Shown: piece by piece, positions 44,301 through 54,773 of the stretch | How the letters are laid out: each line of letters opens with the position of its first letter | Position numbering within the stretch: the first letter of the stretch is position 1 | Assembly: GCA_035772405.1 (NCBI GenBank) | Contig: JAYKKM010000501.1 | Coordinates: forward strand, 1,416,001-1,480,000 | Reading direction: 5' to 3' | Length of the DNA stretch: 64,000 nucleotides | Source of the DNA: Chrysogorgia sp. JL179-B06 | Lineage: Eukaryota > Cnidaria > Anthozoa > Scleralcyonacea > Chrysogorgiidae | Notes under the pieces: generated by a model | Seen by the model: the letters and a program-made list of their open reading frames with translations, nothing else | What the model was told of the DNA's origin: nothing | Database searches by the model: none | Position numbers and translations under genes: made by a program

Positions 44301-47300
44301 GAAACACAGAAGGTCTTCAACAGCAACTTTTTCCCATTTGCTATGGTTCTGGCTGAAGCAATATCCGTGTTTCATCACCATGAGGTTCTCAATGTTTTGG
44401 GTAAGTTTCACATATACATCTGCATATACATGCATGAGTAGTAAAAAAGTGGAGTGCTGCTTTTCTTAAAGACGTAAAGGCGTCCAAATTGCTGGGTCCT
44501 TCCGCGAATCCTTCCCAGAGCACCAGTTCCTCCAACGAAGTCAATCGTCTAGTTTTCTAGATGATTGACTTCGTCTGTTCTGATCTGATCTGATTTCTCT
44601 GATTTGCTATTATGACCCCGAGAGATCTGTTCTTGCGAAAGGTCTCAAGTTTGTTCCCAACTCCGGGCCCATCGATTTATTTTCAGTTAAAGAGGATACC
44701 GAATCTTTTTTCCGCCGCATGCGACTCGAAGCCTTATAACAATAAGGATATTTTTGAAAAACTCAACCGCAAGTGGTGTTGCGATGGGCACCAAAATGGG
44801 TCCAAGCTATGCTAACTTATTTGTTGGTTATGTTGAAAAACAGATCTTTGAATGATACACGGGTCCCTTGCTTGATTTCTTCGGCAGGTTTATCAACGAC
44901 TGTTAATAGGAACAATGTTGTGTTCACATGTCTTTTTAGAGCAGTTCATCAACTTTATTGATGATTTTCATCCTGTTCTGAAGTTCACGTGGGAAATCAG
45001 TGAGACCTGTGTCGTTCCTTGATATTTTAATTTCGATTAATCGTGATTCGCTGAGAACGTCGGTCTCATACAAGCCTACTGACTCCCCATAGTTATATTT
45101 TATTTTCTTCCTCGCATCCCAACCACACTAAGCAATCCATCCCTTACTCTCAATTATTGCGTCTTCGCCGCTTATGTAGCGGCAACCAAGATTTTCAAGC
45201 CAAAGCAATGGAAATGAGATCTTTTTTTGTTCAACGTGGTTACCCTACCAACCTACTAGACCTCGCCATTCAGAAAACTTTTCTCGTCCCTCGTTTAGAC
45301 GCCCTTGAACCACCTTCAAACAACAAAATTCCTCTAGTTCTAACATTTCATCCTTTCAATTTTAAAGTTACAAATATTAGCAATCGCAATTTTCACATTT
45401 TACAAAATGATCCTGAGACGTAAGCCATTTTCACGGATAACCCTTTGGTATTTTTTCGCCGTAATAAAAACATTCGTGATTCCTTAGTCCAGCGGGAACA
45501 TTTTCTTGCGGCCGTTCTCGCTGCTACGCATGCCCTTTTCTATGAGGTGCCGTTACCGCCAAAATTCAGACTGCTTAATTTTGAAAATGCAGGCATTATT
45601 TTTGAAAATGCAGGCATTAATTTTGAAAATGAAGCTACGACTTTATAAAATTGTGTTAAAATTTGTGAAAATGGTCAAACTTATCGCTAAAATGGTAGCT
45701 TTGAGATTGAAAATGGTGACAAGTTTTTCAAGAATAGTGCCTTTCATTTTCAAAAATGATGATCGTTGCATGAAGTATTGTGCATCATTGTTTAAACTTT
45801 AAAAATGGTGGATTGATTTCTAAAAATGGAGATGTAAGATTTTTGAAAATGCAAGCATTAAATTTTGAAAATAGTGACTTTTTTATGCAGAGGTCTGGTA
45901 ACGAGTCTATTAGGTCACCGGAACCCGGGGTACATATCAAACCAAGATGGCGGATAATCACATTGAACTTAGGAGAATGATGGTTGAAAGGATTGACAAT
46001 GTTTATACTAATCTAACAAATGATTCTGTAGATGTTGATGATGTTCTCGAAGATGTAGATCAAATTTTAGAAGCTCTTTATATTTTGGATTCCATGGTAA
46101 GACTATCAGAAGATATATTTCGCTACATTTTATATGCAAAAAGAATACTGGAAAACATCCCAGGTCCCGTGCTAGAACTCCGAGAACCTTCAGTGGTACA
46201 CCTGGGCGGCCTTCATACAATATAACACAAGACCAGCTTCAAGGACTTATAGACGTGGGATTTAGTGTTGGACAAATCGCCGAGCTTCTATTAGTTTCAA
46301 AGAGGACAATTGAACGTCGTCTTGCGGAATATGGTATATCAGCCCGATCTTTTTGCAACATCACCAACAATGAGTTAGATGCCCAAATTAAGGAGATAAA
46401 GCTGTTTAATCCTAATGTTGGTTCGAAGAACCTTGCTGGTTATCTAGCTGCTCGCACCATTAAAGTTCCTCGGCAGCGAGTCAGAGAATCGTTGCAAAGA
46501 GTTGACCCACTTGGCGTTGCAGCTAGGAAGTGCTCTTCCATTCACCGTCGTGTATATTGTGTATCTCGCCCCTTGCCATTGTGGAATTATGACGGCAACC
46601 ACAAACTCATTAGGTGGAGATTGGTAGTCCATGGTTGTGTTGATGGGTTCAGTCGCATCCCTGTATACCTTGATTGCCATACAAACAATAGAGCTTCTAC
46701 TGTGCTTCAGAGCTTTTTACATGCTGTTCATCAGTGGGGATTACCCTCGCGTGTTCGCTCTGATAGGGGAGGTGAAAATATCGATGTGATTGAGTACATG
46801 TTAAATAAAAGAGGCACTGGTAGAGGTTCTGCGCTGGTTGGTAGAAGTGTTCACAATCAGCGTATAGAACGTCTATGGAGAGATGTATATAATGATGTGT
46901 TGGATCTCTTTTATGGCATCTTTATGTCAATGGAAGATATTGGGATACTAGATCCCATTAATGAAATAGACTTATGGTGTTTGCATTTTTGTTTTTGTGA
47001 TGTAATTAACAAAAAGTTGACGTCTTGGGCAAATGCTTGGATAAGGCATCCTCTGAGCAGTGAACAAAATCAAACTCCATTACAATTGTGGTTACAAGGT
47101 CAATTTGACAATGCTGAACGACTAAATTTAGATCAGACGGATGGGCCTGCAAGTGCATATGCTGATACTGAAGATGATATTCATGATTGTAGCAGATACG
47201 AACTGTCCATTGTGTCAAAGCAGTTGGATCAGCTCACTGCCATGTTTGAGCTAAATTATCCTGAAAACCCTAGCCCTTGCGAGTGTGTAAGGAGTTACCA

Positions 47301-50300
47301 AGTTGTAAAAAACTTTACATTGCAATATAGCTGAACTATTCTTATACAGTAAAACCCTACAAATAAGAACTTAAATTTTTCCAAGTTAGCCTAAACAGGT
47401 TTTTATATAAATAGTGCTATACCACGAAATTGGGCTAGACAGGTTCTTAACTAGGCTCTTATTTTCTTACAAAAAATTAAAGTGACCTATTTTCACTGGT
47501 AAGTGGTATGTGCTAGTAGGTATATAAATTATATACAAATTATTTCCAAAATAACAGTATTTCAATTACTTTTTGAAGAGCTTATTTTCTTTAATTTAAA
47601 AATTACTATTTTTGACTCTTTGATAAAGTAAGAAACTGATCTAAAAATCAGTGGTTATAATACTGTTTACTTTGCTAACATGGTATATATTTTATAAGTT
47701 AATGACAGTCAATATTCCCAAATCTTAACAGTTGAATTCAAGTCAATATCAAGTCTTTCATAATAAACTACCAGATTGCATCCGGTATGTGTTCTGTAAA
47801 TATATGAACTTTAATTAACAAAACATGAACATAAACGTTTACTTTGATAATTTAAACATATGTTTCTCAAAATCTATCCTTTTCCAAAACCATGACAATC
47901 TAGAAGAGCTTCTTTCAGGAAATTGGAAAAATCCGATGGGTTTTCAAATTCTCTTGGTAGAAAAAAATATAGCCCACAAGTTGATGCATAAGGACAGCGA
48001 CGAGTATGTTCTTCAAAATCATAGAACTCGATAATAATCAATTTGTCAAAACCAAGAGGAGGCACACAATCGGCTCCAGTAGTAAAAACAAGCAGATCTT
48101 CCAGGGTTAATCCAACCACCTGACCTTCTTCCAGATCTTGGAGAAAAAGTTCAAAATAATATATGGTACTGTCTTCTTTCTCCCTCTTTTTGATCCTTCT
48201 TCTGACCGATTCAGTTCATAAAGTGACATGAACAGTGTCTTGGTTAAACATGGATGCTGGTTGCTCAGGATTGTATCAAACAATGCCTTGTTTTCCATAA
48301 TGATATCGCCAATATTTCCAATACTGTTCAGTCCTTGAAAAAACTGAGTAACTTCTGCATGGACGCCATACACAAAACACTGCTTCAACAACGACGCCAC
48401 CATTTCATCTCTATCTGATAGCTTGCATGTGTATATCTTTGGGTACCCATACTGTGCAATCTTGTAACCATATTTGCTTTATTGTATTTTTTGCGATAAA
48501 TGCCATAAAATCTACATCGGTGAAACTGGGCGACGCCTTTCATACAGGTTTGCTGAACATCTTCGTTCCGTGAGGGACAATGATGTTGACAAACTTGTAG
48601 CCCCCATTTAAACAGCTCTAACCATTTGGTTTCAGACATGAAAGTCTGTGCCATCCTTCCCATCTCAGGTGGTAACGATAACCGCAAACGGCAAGAGAAG
48701 CGTCTCATTTTTAAACTTGGTACCACACATCCTCTTGGTCTCAACGAACGTTTTTCTTTTATTTAATTTCCTACAATCTTTTTGATATTTTAGTTTGCTT
48801 GGAACTTTTTTATTATTAGCTCATGCACTTTCATTCCTTTTCAAGTTTTTTATTTCTTACCGCTTTACTATCGCCTAATCCCCTTGAATATTGGACCTGT
48901 AATTTCTCCCTCCCGCTCAGTCTGTTTGCTGATCGACTGTAAAAATAGCAAATGATTTAACTTTTCGTATCTATTAATTATTAGTTTGTTTATCTCCCGT
49001 GTATTTGATTGGCTACTTTCTACTTGTGACACCCTTTTGGCATATATATATAAGCCCTACTTATTTTATTTCATCTCATCTTACTCTGATGATGGGTTCA
49101 GCTCAATGTCAGTATTTCGTCACTAAAAATCTTGGCAGTTTACCATCTTTTCACTTTGCTATATATACATATATATATGTACTTGTACATTAAACTCATA
49201 TAAGCCCCATTTATGTCACGTTAATATGAAAATAGAAAATGTGTAAAATTAACATAATTATATTTGAAATAACTGTATTTGCAGACAAATAAATTCAATC
49301 TGAATATCAGTGTCTTTTTTCTATTCTAAGGTTCCTGTTCTGTTCCAATGGCTGTTGGCAATCCATCAAGTGGAAAGTCAACATCACTCCAAGTGATTAA
49401 CAAGCTTTTTGGAGGAAAGCTTGTTTCCCAGACATCCAGTGAATCACTTTCCACAGAGCTAATGAAGACAACGGTGCCAGTTTGTTGGGACGACCCAACT
49501 CATCCGACAACTCTGAAAAAGGTTTTAGTGTCCACCTTTCGAAGGGGTGGTAGACAAACTAAACTAGGTGGATCAGAATTGCCAGAAACATCATTCCTGC
49601 TCACGGTGAACTTTTCACTGGATGATGACATGATGTACTTGTGGAATATATTACTTGATTAAGCAAATGATACACTGATAGGTTATGTAATTGAATATAT
49701 AAATAACTGGTCAATCATAATCTAAAACCATACAGTATTGACAGCTTGAATAATTAACAGAAATATTCAATCAATCTATTATCTTCATATTACAGATCAT
49801 TTGAGAGAACTGCACCTATATGGTTCGAGAAGATGGTGGAAGGAGCGTCCGACTTCTTGGATCAGAAACAGGTCGTTTTTCAGTTGGCAAACACATCATG
49901 CATACCTGATCTAATTCGCATGGTAAAGGTTTAATTTCAACGATCTGAATGAACATGTTGAATTTTTCAATCGACATATGGAAGGACTACCAAAAAGATT
50001 GTCCAGTATTTATTCTGTTTGTCGCTTCTTTGCCAGAAAGGTATCGTATAATTTGGATAATTTACTAAAGAACAAAAAATTACTTCACACTAAACAGAAA
50101 ATGTCGGTACCCTTTTTCCTCCTGTAATTTTTTAGGGGAAGGGAGGTGGACTATCTAAGAAATAGAAAACATTTTCTGTGTTTACATACAGTTATAGAAA
50201 CACGAGTGGAAGTTTGGGAGAACGAGAAATTAGTGGAAACACGAGCATGCAGGCCGAGTGTTTCCACGTTGTTTCGGAGTTCTCCCAAACTTTTACGAGT

Positions 50301-53164
50301 GTTTCTATAACGTATCTAAACACGGGAAGATGTTTTCTATTTCTTTTATAAAATAAAACTGAGGAAATAAGTAATAAGACTCTTTTATTAAACTTTTATT
50401 CTCCTTACTCATGCTAGACAGCGTCGTTGGTGCTCAACTGTGAAGAAAAGCACCCAATCTTCTTGTTTTTCTTCTTCGCACAAAAGAAATTCAGTTTCGC
50501 GCAAAAAAATGTGCACATTATTGGACAAAATACAAGTGATTTTAGTATTTTTGTTTGTACTCCTCTTTTTGAATACATAACTTTTGGGGCACAGTGACCC
50601 TTACTGATTTTACTGATTTTGAATTTGAATATCATAAGCAAAATTTCTTTATTACTTTTTTATTCTTAGATCATTGATTTGGTAGATGATGCTGTTATCA
50701 TCAGCACAATAGATTTGGATGAATACCGGGTGGCCCAAAAAAAAGTACTCCGGTTTGATTCATAATACTTCTAAACGAGTGAAGCTATTAAACTGAAATA
50801 ACTTTCATTAGATAGAGGGAAGACTAGCTTAGATTTTGATATATTACAGTTGTATTTTACTTACAAATTCACGGAGATATTAATGTTCAAAATAGGTAGC
50901 ATATTTCTGGATGTGTCTAAAATATGCAAAAAACGCCGTATCAAATACTTAATGTTGGATGTCTCTGGGGAGTTGCATGTTATGTCTTATGGAGTTATGG
51001 TTTGATTGTGTTTCATTCTGAGTTTATTCTGAACATGAACAAATTTGGAATGTACCACATGATCAGCAACCGCAGAATTTAGAAGAGCTTCGCAACTCAA
51101 TTGTGACAGCATGCCGTAATCTAGAACAACGAATGATCCATGACTCCTTCGACGCAATGGTGTCACGGGCTAGGCAGTGCATTCGTGCTAGAGGACACGC
51201 GATTCCGAACGAATAAATCTTGCTTGTATTTTGTAAATAATAATACTTCGTTTCATAATAAACAATTTGTCAAGTGTCATTTATTTACTGCTAATAGTGC
51301 GTGTTTCAGTTGAGCAAAGCTTGATTAATATTTGATACGGCGTTTTTTGCATATTTTAGACACATCCAGAAATATGCTACCGAGTTTGAACATTAATATC
51401 TCCGTGAATTTTTAAGTAAAATACAACTGTCATATTTCAAAATCTAAGTTAGTCTTCCCTCTATCTAATGAAAGTTATTTCAGTTTAATAGCTTCACTCG
51501 TTTAGAAGTTATTATGAATCAAACCGGAGTACTTTTTTTTGGGCCACCCGGTATCTGGAAACCAAATTCATCCCATATGTAAAAGACGTCTATACAGGAT
51601 CTTCCACTGGTCCAGACAAAATTAATTCGTTGATGACGGCCATCAATACTATCCAGTTAAAGAAGACGAGTATTGTCGAGGTGTGTTCAAAATTCAAATG
51701 TTCAGTATAACCGTTTGACAATACTTAATAGGATATAAATAAAACATAATTTTCTCAAAATCTATTTCAGGTTTCTGGTTGGTTAAAATGCAAAGCAGAT
51801 TGCAGACAATCGATTTATGGAGATACAATCCATATGAACATGGCAAAAGCCCAGGAATATCCACATAAAGGGGGAGTTACAATAAATAGAGCAATAAAAG
51901 CAGCTATTTCTGTAATTCCTGGTTCTAATTTGAAATTCAGATCCTGTTTTGTGGGTGGAAACCAGGATCCGTGTGTAACGATTCCCAGACGTGCATTAGA
52001 AGTTAATGTTCTGAATGTAAAGAATATACTACTTCTTTTATTTTAGTCTTTGCTATTAGTATTGAACCGCATGAAGAAGCAACAGCCACAATTACTGAAC
52101 CAGGGGAAGTGGAACAACTGCAGCGGGAACTTCATGCCACACAAACGTTTGTGCAGGAGATGGAAACGAAGCAAGAAAGGCAAAGTCAAGAGATGAAGGT
52201 CTTGGAGAAACGTTGCTCTGCAGAAGTGTCAACTAAAGATAACATTATAAGAAATTTGAAACAGCAATTGGACGAAGCGTGTCAAAAACCAAAAGTGTCA
52301 GAGAGAGAAACACAGACAGATAGGTTACCTGGTACAACTAATGCAGTTGCTGCTGCAACATTGAGTGCTTTAGTGGTTGAAGGTAGGTGTTGTATTTTAT
52401 TATTAAAAAAGGAAATTTGCATGTTGAGATTGAAAGCCAAAAAGCTAAAGGTTTCAAATACCGAGTAGAGCTCTAGCGTAGAACAAGAAACGCTTTAGTT
52501 TTGTATGTAAATATATGGCCGAATCAATAAAAAATTACCTGTAGATCATTCAAAAAGCACTGACATACATAGAAAATGCTTTTATAGTTTGCCAATATAT
52601 TATCATTTGACATATGAAATACAACGACTTCTCCTATTAGATTCAAGAACATGTGTGTGGAATTGGGAAAACAATATGCATGTAAATGCTTCCTTGAAAT
52701 TGCTGGTGAGGTTCAACACATCTGAATTTAGCATGGCTAAATTACAGGCACACTAGTACAACGAGAACCACCAATGGGTTATGTGGGAACGGGTCAATAC
52801 CCTTCCTTTACATTTACTGGCCACAAAACACATTATTTCTCCAAAGTAACTGTAAATACATGTACATCGTTTTCACGGTCCTTGAAAATTCTGAAAAGTC
52901 CTTCAATTTGCAAAAAAGTAATTATATGCCTGAAAAGGATAGTTTTTGAGAATCAATAAAAGTCTAGTCAAATTGTGTAATTTTCTTCCATTTACTTAGC
53001 ATATCTTAATTTCATTATTTTTTTATTTTAAATCTTTTTGTGTTGGTTCTAAAGCATCATCTCCACCAACTACAACTAAAATCCACTTGGAAGATGGACT
53101 TAGTGAGACCTTTCGTCCAACCAAAGAAAAAAGACAATGTAAACAGCGTCAGGCTAATGCATGA
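41377..53164 (+). CDS. Multi-exon P-loop NTPase gene with coiled-coil C-terminus, family unknown
   Basis: Exons seen: 41377-41567 (ATG, ends VERRDGVK, donor GTAAGT); 42405-42570 (YPYIVTIKSCKNYDD); about 44152-44400 (MAPAYLKGMQ..FHHHEVLNVL, donor GTAAGT); 49331-49634 (MAVGNPSSGKST Walker A, TVPVCWDDPTHP Walker B-like, LLTVNFSLDDDM); 49796-50040 (SFERTAPIWFEKM); 50670-50725 plus 51554-51680, split by a mariner element; 51771-52016; 52047-52382 (coiled coil, QQLDEACQ); 53055-53164, ending TGA. Phases agree at 41567/42405, 44400/49331, 49634/49796 and 52382/53055; one frame slip lies near 49928 and the 52016/52047 junction does not match. The ATP site resembles AAA/SF3-like or DUF927-like helicase ATPases, but I cannot name the family. 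A 4.9-kb intron carries nested mobile elements. Confidence 0.65.
43548..43646. repeat. Long hairpin, ~40-bp arms
   Basis: TTGTCTATGAGCGAATAGTC and its reverse complement lie on either side of a short TCAGGCTTCGCCTTC loop; outer arms CAATTAGACAACTCG and its partner extend the stem with small mismatched bulges. It lies in an intron of the NTPase gene. Confidence 0.8.
43647..43815. mobile_element. Palindromic MITE copy A
   Basis: Starts TATAGAAACACGAG, contains GGAAGTTTGGGAGAACGAGA and ends in ATTTCTTTTATAAAATAA. The same element occurs at 50159-50356. It is partly diverged on its right half. Confidence 0.7.
44605..45515 (+). pseudogene. Penelope-like element: reverse transcriptase pieces
   Basis: Plus-strand pieces in several frames: an N-terminal block with LAKGLKFVPTPGPIDLFSV and SFFRRMRLEAL (about 44620-44735), the RT block GTKMGPSYANLFVGYVE (about 44790-44840), FHPVLKFTWEISE (about 44970), YKPTDS (about 45080), and a thumb region RLRRLCSGNQDFQAKAMEMR to FFRRNKNIRDSLVQRE (45157-45510). 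This order is that of Penelope-like RTs of the Neptune/Poseidon type. The RT centre is partly deleted. The reading is cut at about 45515 where the third integrase/HECT unit begins; the matching GIY-YIG part resumes near 48440. Confidence 0.8.
45947..47334 (+). CDS. Integrase 3: HTH + DDE integrase (IS3EU-like), nearly intact
   Basis: ATG at 45947 inside AAGATGGCGGATAA. A 50-codon first exon ends at a GTAAGA at 46097; the next block starts near 46144, giving either a 47-bp intron or a one-base slip. The main part opens GTPGRPSYNITQDQLQ, then a helix-turn-helix (GQIAELLLVSKRTIERRLAE). The catalytic core follows: LWNYDGNHKLIRWR (D113 counting from 46255), VRSDRGGEN (D170) and HNQRIERLWRD (E205), with 34 residues between D170 and E205. 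The C-terminal region has WIRHPLSSEQNQTPLQLW and ends at a TGA at 47334. The 359-codon frame is uninterrupted, so this is the best preserved integrase here. Its 3' end points at HECT 3, 540 bp away. Confidence 0.85.
47335..47870. other. Spacer between convergent integrase 3 and HECT 3
   Basis: AT-rich, no gene. Candidate 3' signals (AATAAA-like) for the integrase are not distinct. Confidence 0.45.
47871..48412 (-). CDS. HECT 3: C-terminal part of a HECT ubiquitin ligase
   Basis: The minus-strand reading starts near 48412 after a CAG acceptor-like site and gives RDEMVASLLKQC, FFQGLNSIGNIG, then (after a frame change near 48190-48165, in an AAAAGAGGGAGAAAG run) EKEDSTIYYFELFLQDLEEG, LEDLLVFTTGADCVPPLGFD and the C-lobe ACPYASTCGLYFFLP-like block (CPYASTC, likely catalytic Cys), ending LLDCHGFGKG and a stop near 47874. 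The 'LL-F-TGA--VPP-GF' and 'STC---LP' blocks are standard HECT C-lobe marks. Upstream exons of the ligase are missing; Penelope-like sequence lies there instead. Confidence 0.8.
48430..48765 (+). pseudogene. Penelope-like element: GIY-YIG endonuclease
   Basis: Plus strand: after a decayed Cys-rich lead (about 48450-48510) the frame reads KIYIGETGRRL (GIY-YIG motif), FAEHLRSVRDNDVDKLVAP, NSSNHLVSDMKVCAIL and RKRQEKRLIFKLGTTHPLGL, ending NERFSFI and a TAA. A catalytic-type Arg (GRR) and a Glu (QEKRLI) are present. This is the C-terminal nuclease of Penelope-like elements and probably belongs with the RT at 44605-45515, the two being split by the third integrase/HECT unit. One frame change is near 48500. 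Confidence 0.8.
49081..49125 (+). ncRNA. Decayed hammerhead-like tail of the Penelope-like element
   Basis: About 320 bp past the nuclease stop the sequence CTCTGATGATGGGTTCAGCTC followed by ATGTC occupies the place where Penelope-like elements carry a hammerhead ribozyme (box CTGATGA, stem, GAAAC). The second box is not intact here, so self-cleavage is not expected. Tentative. Confidence 0.25.
50159..50356. mobile_element. Palindromic MITE copy B
   Basis: Ends AAATAGAAAACATTTTCTGT and ATGTTTTCTATTT are inverted; inner arms TATAGAAACACGAGTGGAAG and ACTTTTACGAGTGTTTCTATA-type are also inverted. It matches copy A at 43647-43815. It lies in the NTPase intron between 50040 and 50670. Confidence 0.7.
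50724..51553 (+). mobile_element. Mariner/Tc1-type element, 826 bp, ~225-bp TIRs, TA duplication, inside an exon
   Basis: TA at 50724-50725 and 51552-51553 flank a unit beginning CCGGGTGGCCCAAAAAAAAG and ending in its inverse. The inverted repeats match over about 225 bp with few differences. The centre keeps only the last 60 codons of a transposase (51033-51216). The frame of the interrupted NTPase exon continues across the insert when the element and one TA are left out. Confidence 0.9.
51033..51216 (+). pseudogene. Mariner-type transposase, C-terminal remnant
   Basis: The frame reads QNLEELRNSIVTACRNLEQ and MIHDSFDAMVSRARQCIRAR, ending PNE and a TAA. The pattern 'P-L-EL---I-----------A---M--R---CI-A-G-HF' is the usual end of mariner-type transposases. 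All catalytic residues lie in the missing upstream part, so the element depends on another copy for movement. Confidence 0.7.
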
Positions 53165-53240
53165 TTTTTAATGTTACAATTGGTAATTAATTTATTATTA
53201 ACAATTAATTGATAATTCTGAGAAAAAAACGTATTGTAAA

Positions 53241-53918
53241 GACGGATTTCCAGACCTCGCACGAAGCAACTCGTAGCTCGCTGCAGGTACTTGCATGGTT
53301 TCCACCTATCTCCTCCGCAGAGGCTTATTTTATTAGAGGAAGGCGTGTGGGCAAAATCGGGATGCGCGCGGGTAGTGGATCGAGGAAAATCGTAAGCGCT
53401 CGGTGGAAGACGGATTGCGCGCCTCTGATTTTCCTCCCGCTACGCCTTTTCTAATAAAATATATAAGCCTGTGCAGAGGAGAGTGGGTAATGGGTTTCCA
53501 CTGTATTTCTACCACAGGCAGCTTGTTGCGATAACTCGCGGGCGTTCCAAGACTGATGAAGCGATAGCGCAGTTTTAGCAGAGTTTAAACAAACATCGAG
53601 GTGTTTGGATATCCTGATGAATCACTCTTCTGAGTGTTTCAGATATTGCACTTCAAACAAATCGGTATTTACGAGAAAATCGAGGTGAAAGTTCGATTGA
53701 TATCCATTGTGCCGTTTTCGCTATGAAGTACTAATGATTTGAAATGTTGACATAATTTGTTTTGATTGGTTATATTTACTGCGAGTACTTGCCTTGAGTA
53801 AAAAAGTTTTAAAAATAATTTCCAACTATCTGCCACGAGGGCTAAAACATTTGCAGCGAGCTTGCGAGTGCTCGCAGAGAGCTGCGAATTGCTTCGTGGA
53901 AGGACTGGAAATCCGCCT
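53241..53918. mobile_element. Nested MITEs (outer ~680 bp, inner ~173 bp)
   Basis: Outer ends: GACGGATTTCCAGACCTC..ACGAAGCAA (53241-53285) and its inverse (53866-53918), with GAGCTCGCTG/CGCAGAGAGCTG-type inner parts. Inner ends: CTCCTCCGCAGAGGCTTATT (from 53310) and ATATAAGCCTGTGCAGAGGAG (to 53482), sharing the TTTTATTAGAGGAAGGCG arm. The inner one appears inserted into the outer one. Confidence 0.65.
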
Positions 53919-54026
53919 GATTACATCTTGTTCTTCAAAAATTTAATAATTTTGCATTGTTGCTAGTATTTACTTCAACTTTAAACAAGAAATATGCCAT
54001 TAATACAGTAACTACACTAATCTAAT

Positions 54027-54232
54027 TTTAAAGGTGCCGTCAAGTCCGTTCTGCCCATGTCCACGTTTCTGTTTACATTGTTTGTTTACATTTCATTATA
54101 TAAACATTGAACATGAAGTATTGTAGATTTGTTTTCCACGCTTGAGCTTTTCAGCCTAAAAAGCGTGTTATAAGAATCAAACTTTTGAAATTTCACACAT
54201 GCACAGAACTGACTGTACGGCACCTTTAATTA
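54027..54232. mobile_element. ~200-bp MITE with TTAA ends
   Basis: TTAAAGGTGCCGTCAAGTCC at the left and its near-inverse ACTGTACGGCACCTTTAA at the right; the TTAA at each end could be the target duplication. No coding frame. Confidence 0.65.
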
Positions 54233-54773
54233 TATGATTTTGTATAAGTTGAGAAATTTCTCCATATTAAAAATATCAAATTAAATTCAGAGTAGTACCT
54301 GTATGTAATATCTTGTTTATTCTGTTACCATTATGAAAGAAAATATTCATTTTAGTGTTTTTCAATAAATTAGTGTTTGCACCAGATCTTATAATGTGAG
54401 GTACTGGTTATAAATTACCGGGGCGAGGGAGGGTGGAGAAAGTGGGAGGGTCACATAAATTTAAGCTCACACTCTATGATAGTTTCACTTTACTCAAAAT
54501 TCCAAACAGATGACAGTGATTGTTGTAAAATAGTGTAATAAAATAGTAATTAATAGTAACGTGAATTTATTCATAAAATACATAAAGCAACACATGTTTT
54601 ATATATCCTAAAGTTTTACATACATTTTAGAAGGAGCTATTTTGTGCAGGGGGAGGGTCATGATATTTTTAGCTATTGGCAGGGTCACGCTATTTCATGC
54701 TCATCGTCATGGGAGGTCACATATTTTAAACTTTTTACTTCGAACCCCAACCCCTTGAGTATTCTGAGAATAA

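Noticed and set aside
46444..46680. Minus-strand frame within integrase 3
   Set aside because: Shadow of the integrase core read on the opposite strand.
53618..53650. CTGATGA followed by a CACTC/GAGTG stem, hammerhead-like
   Set aside because: The second conserved box GAAA is missing; TTTC follows the stem.
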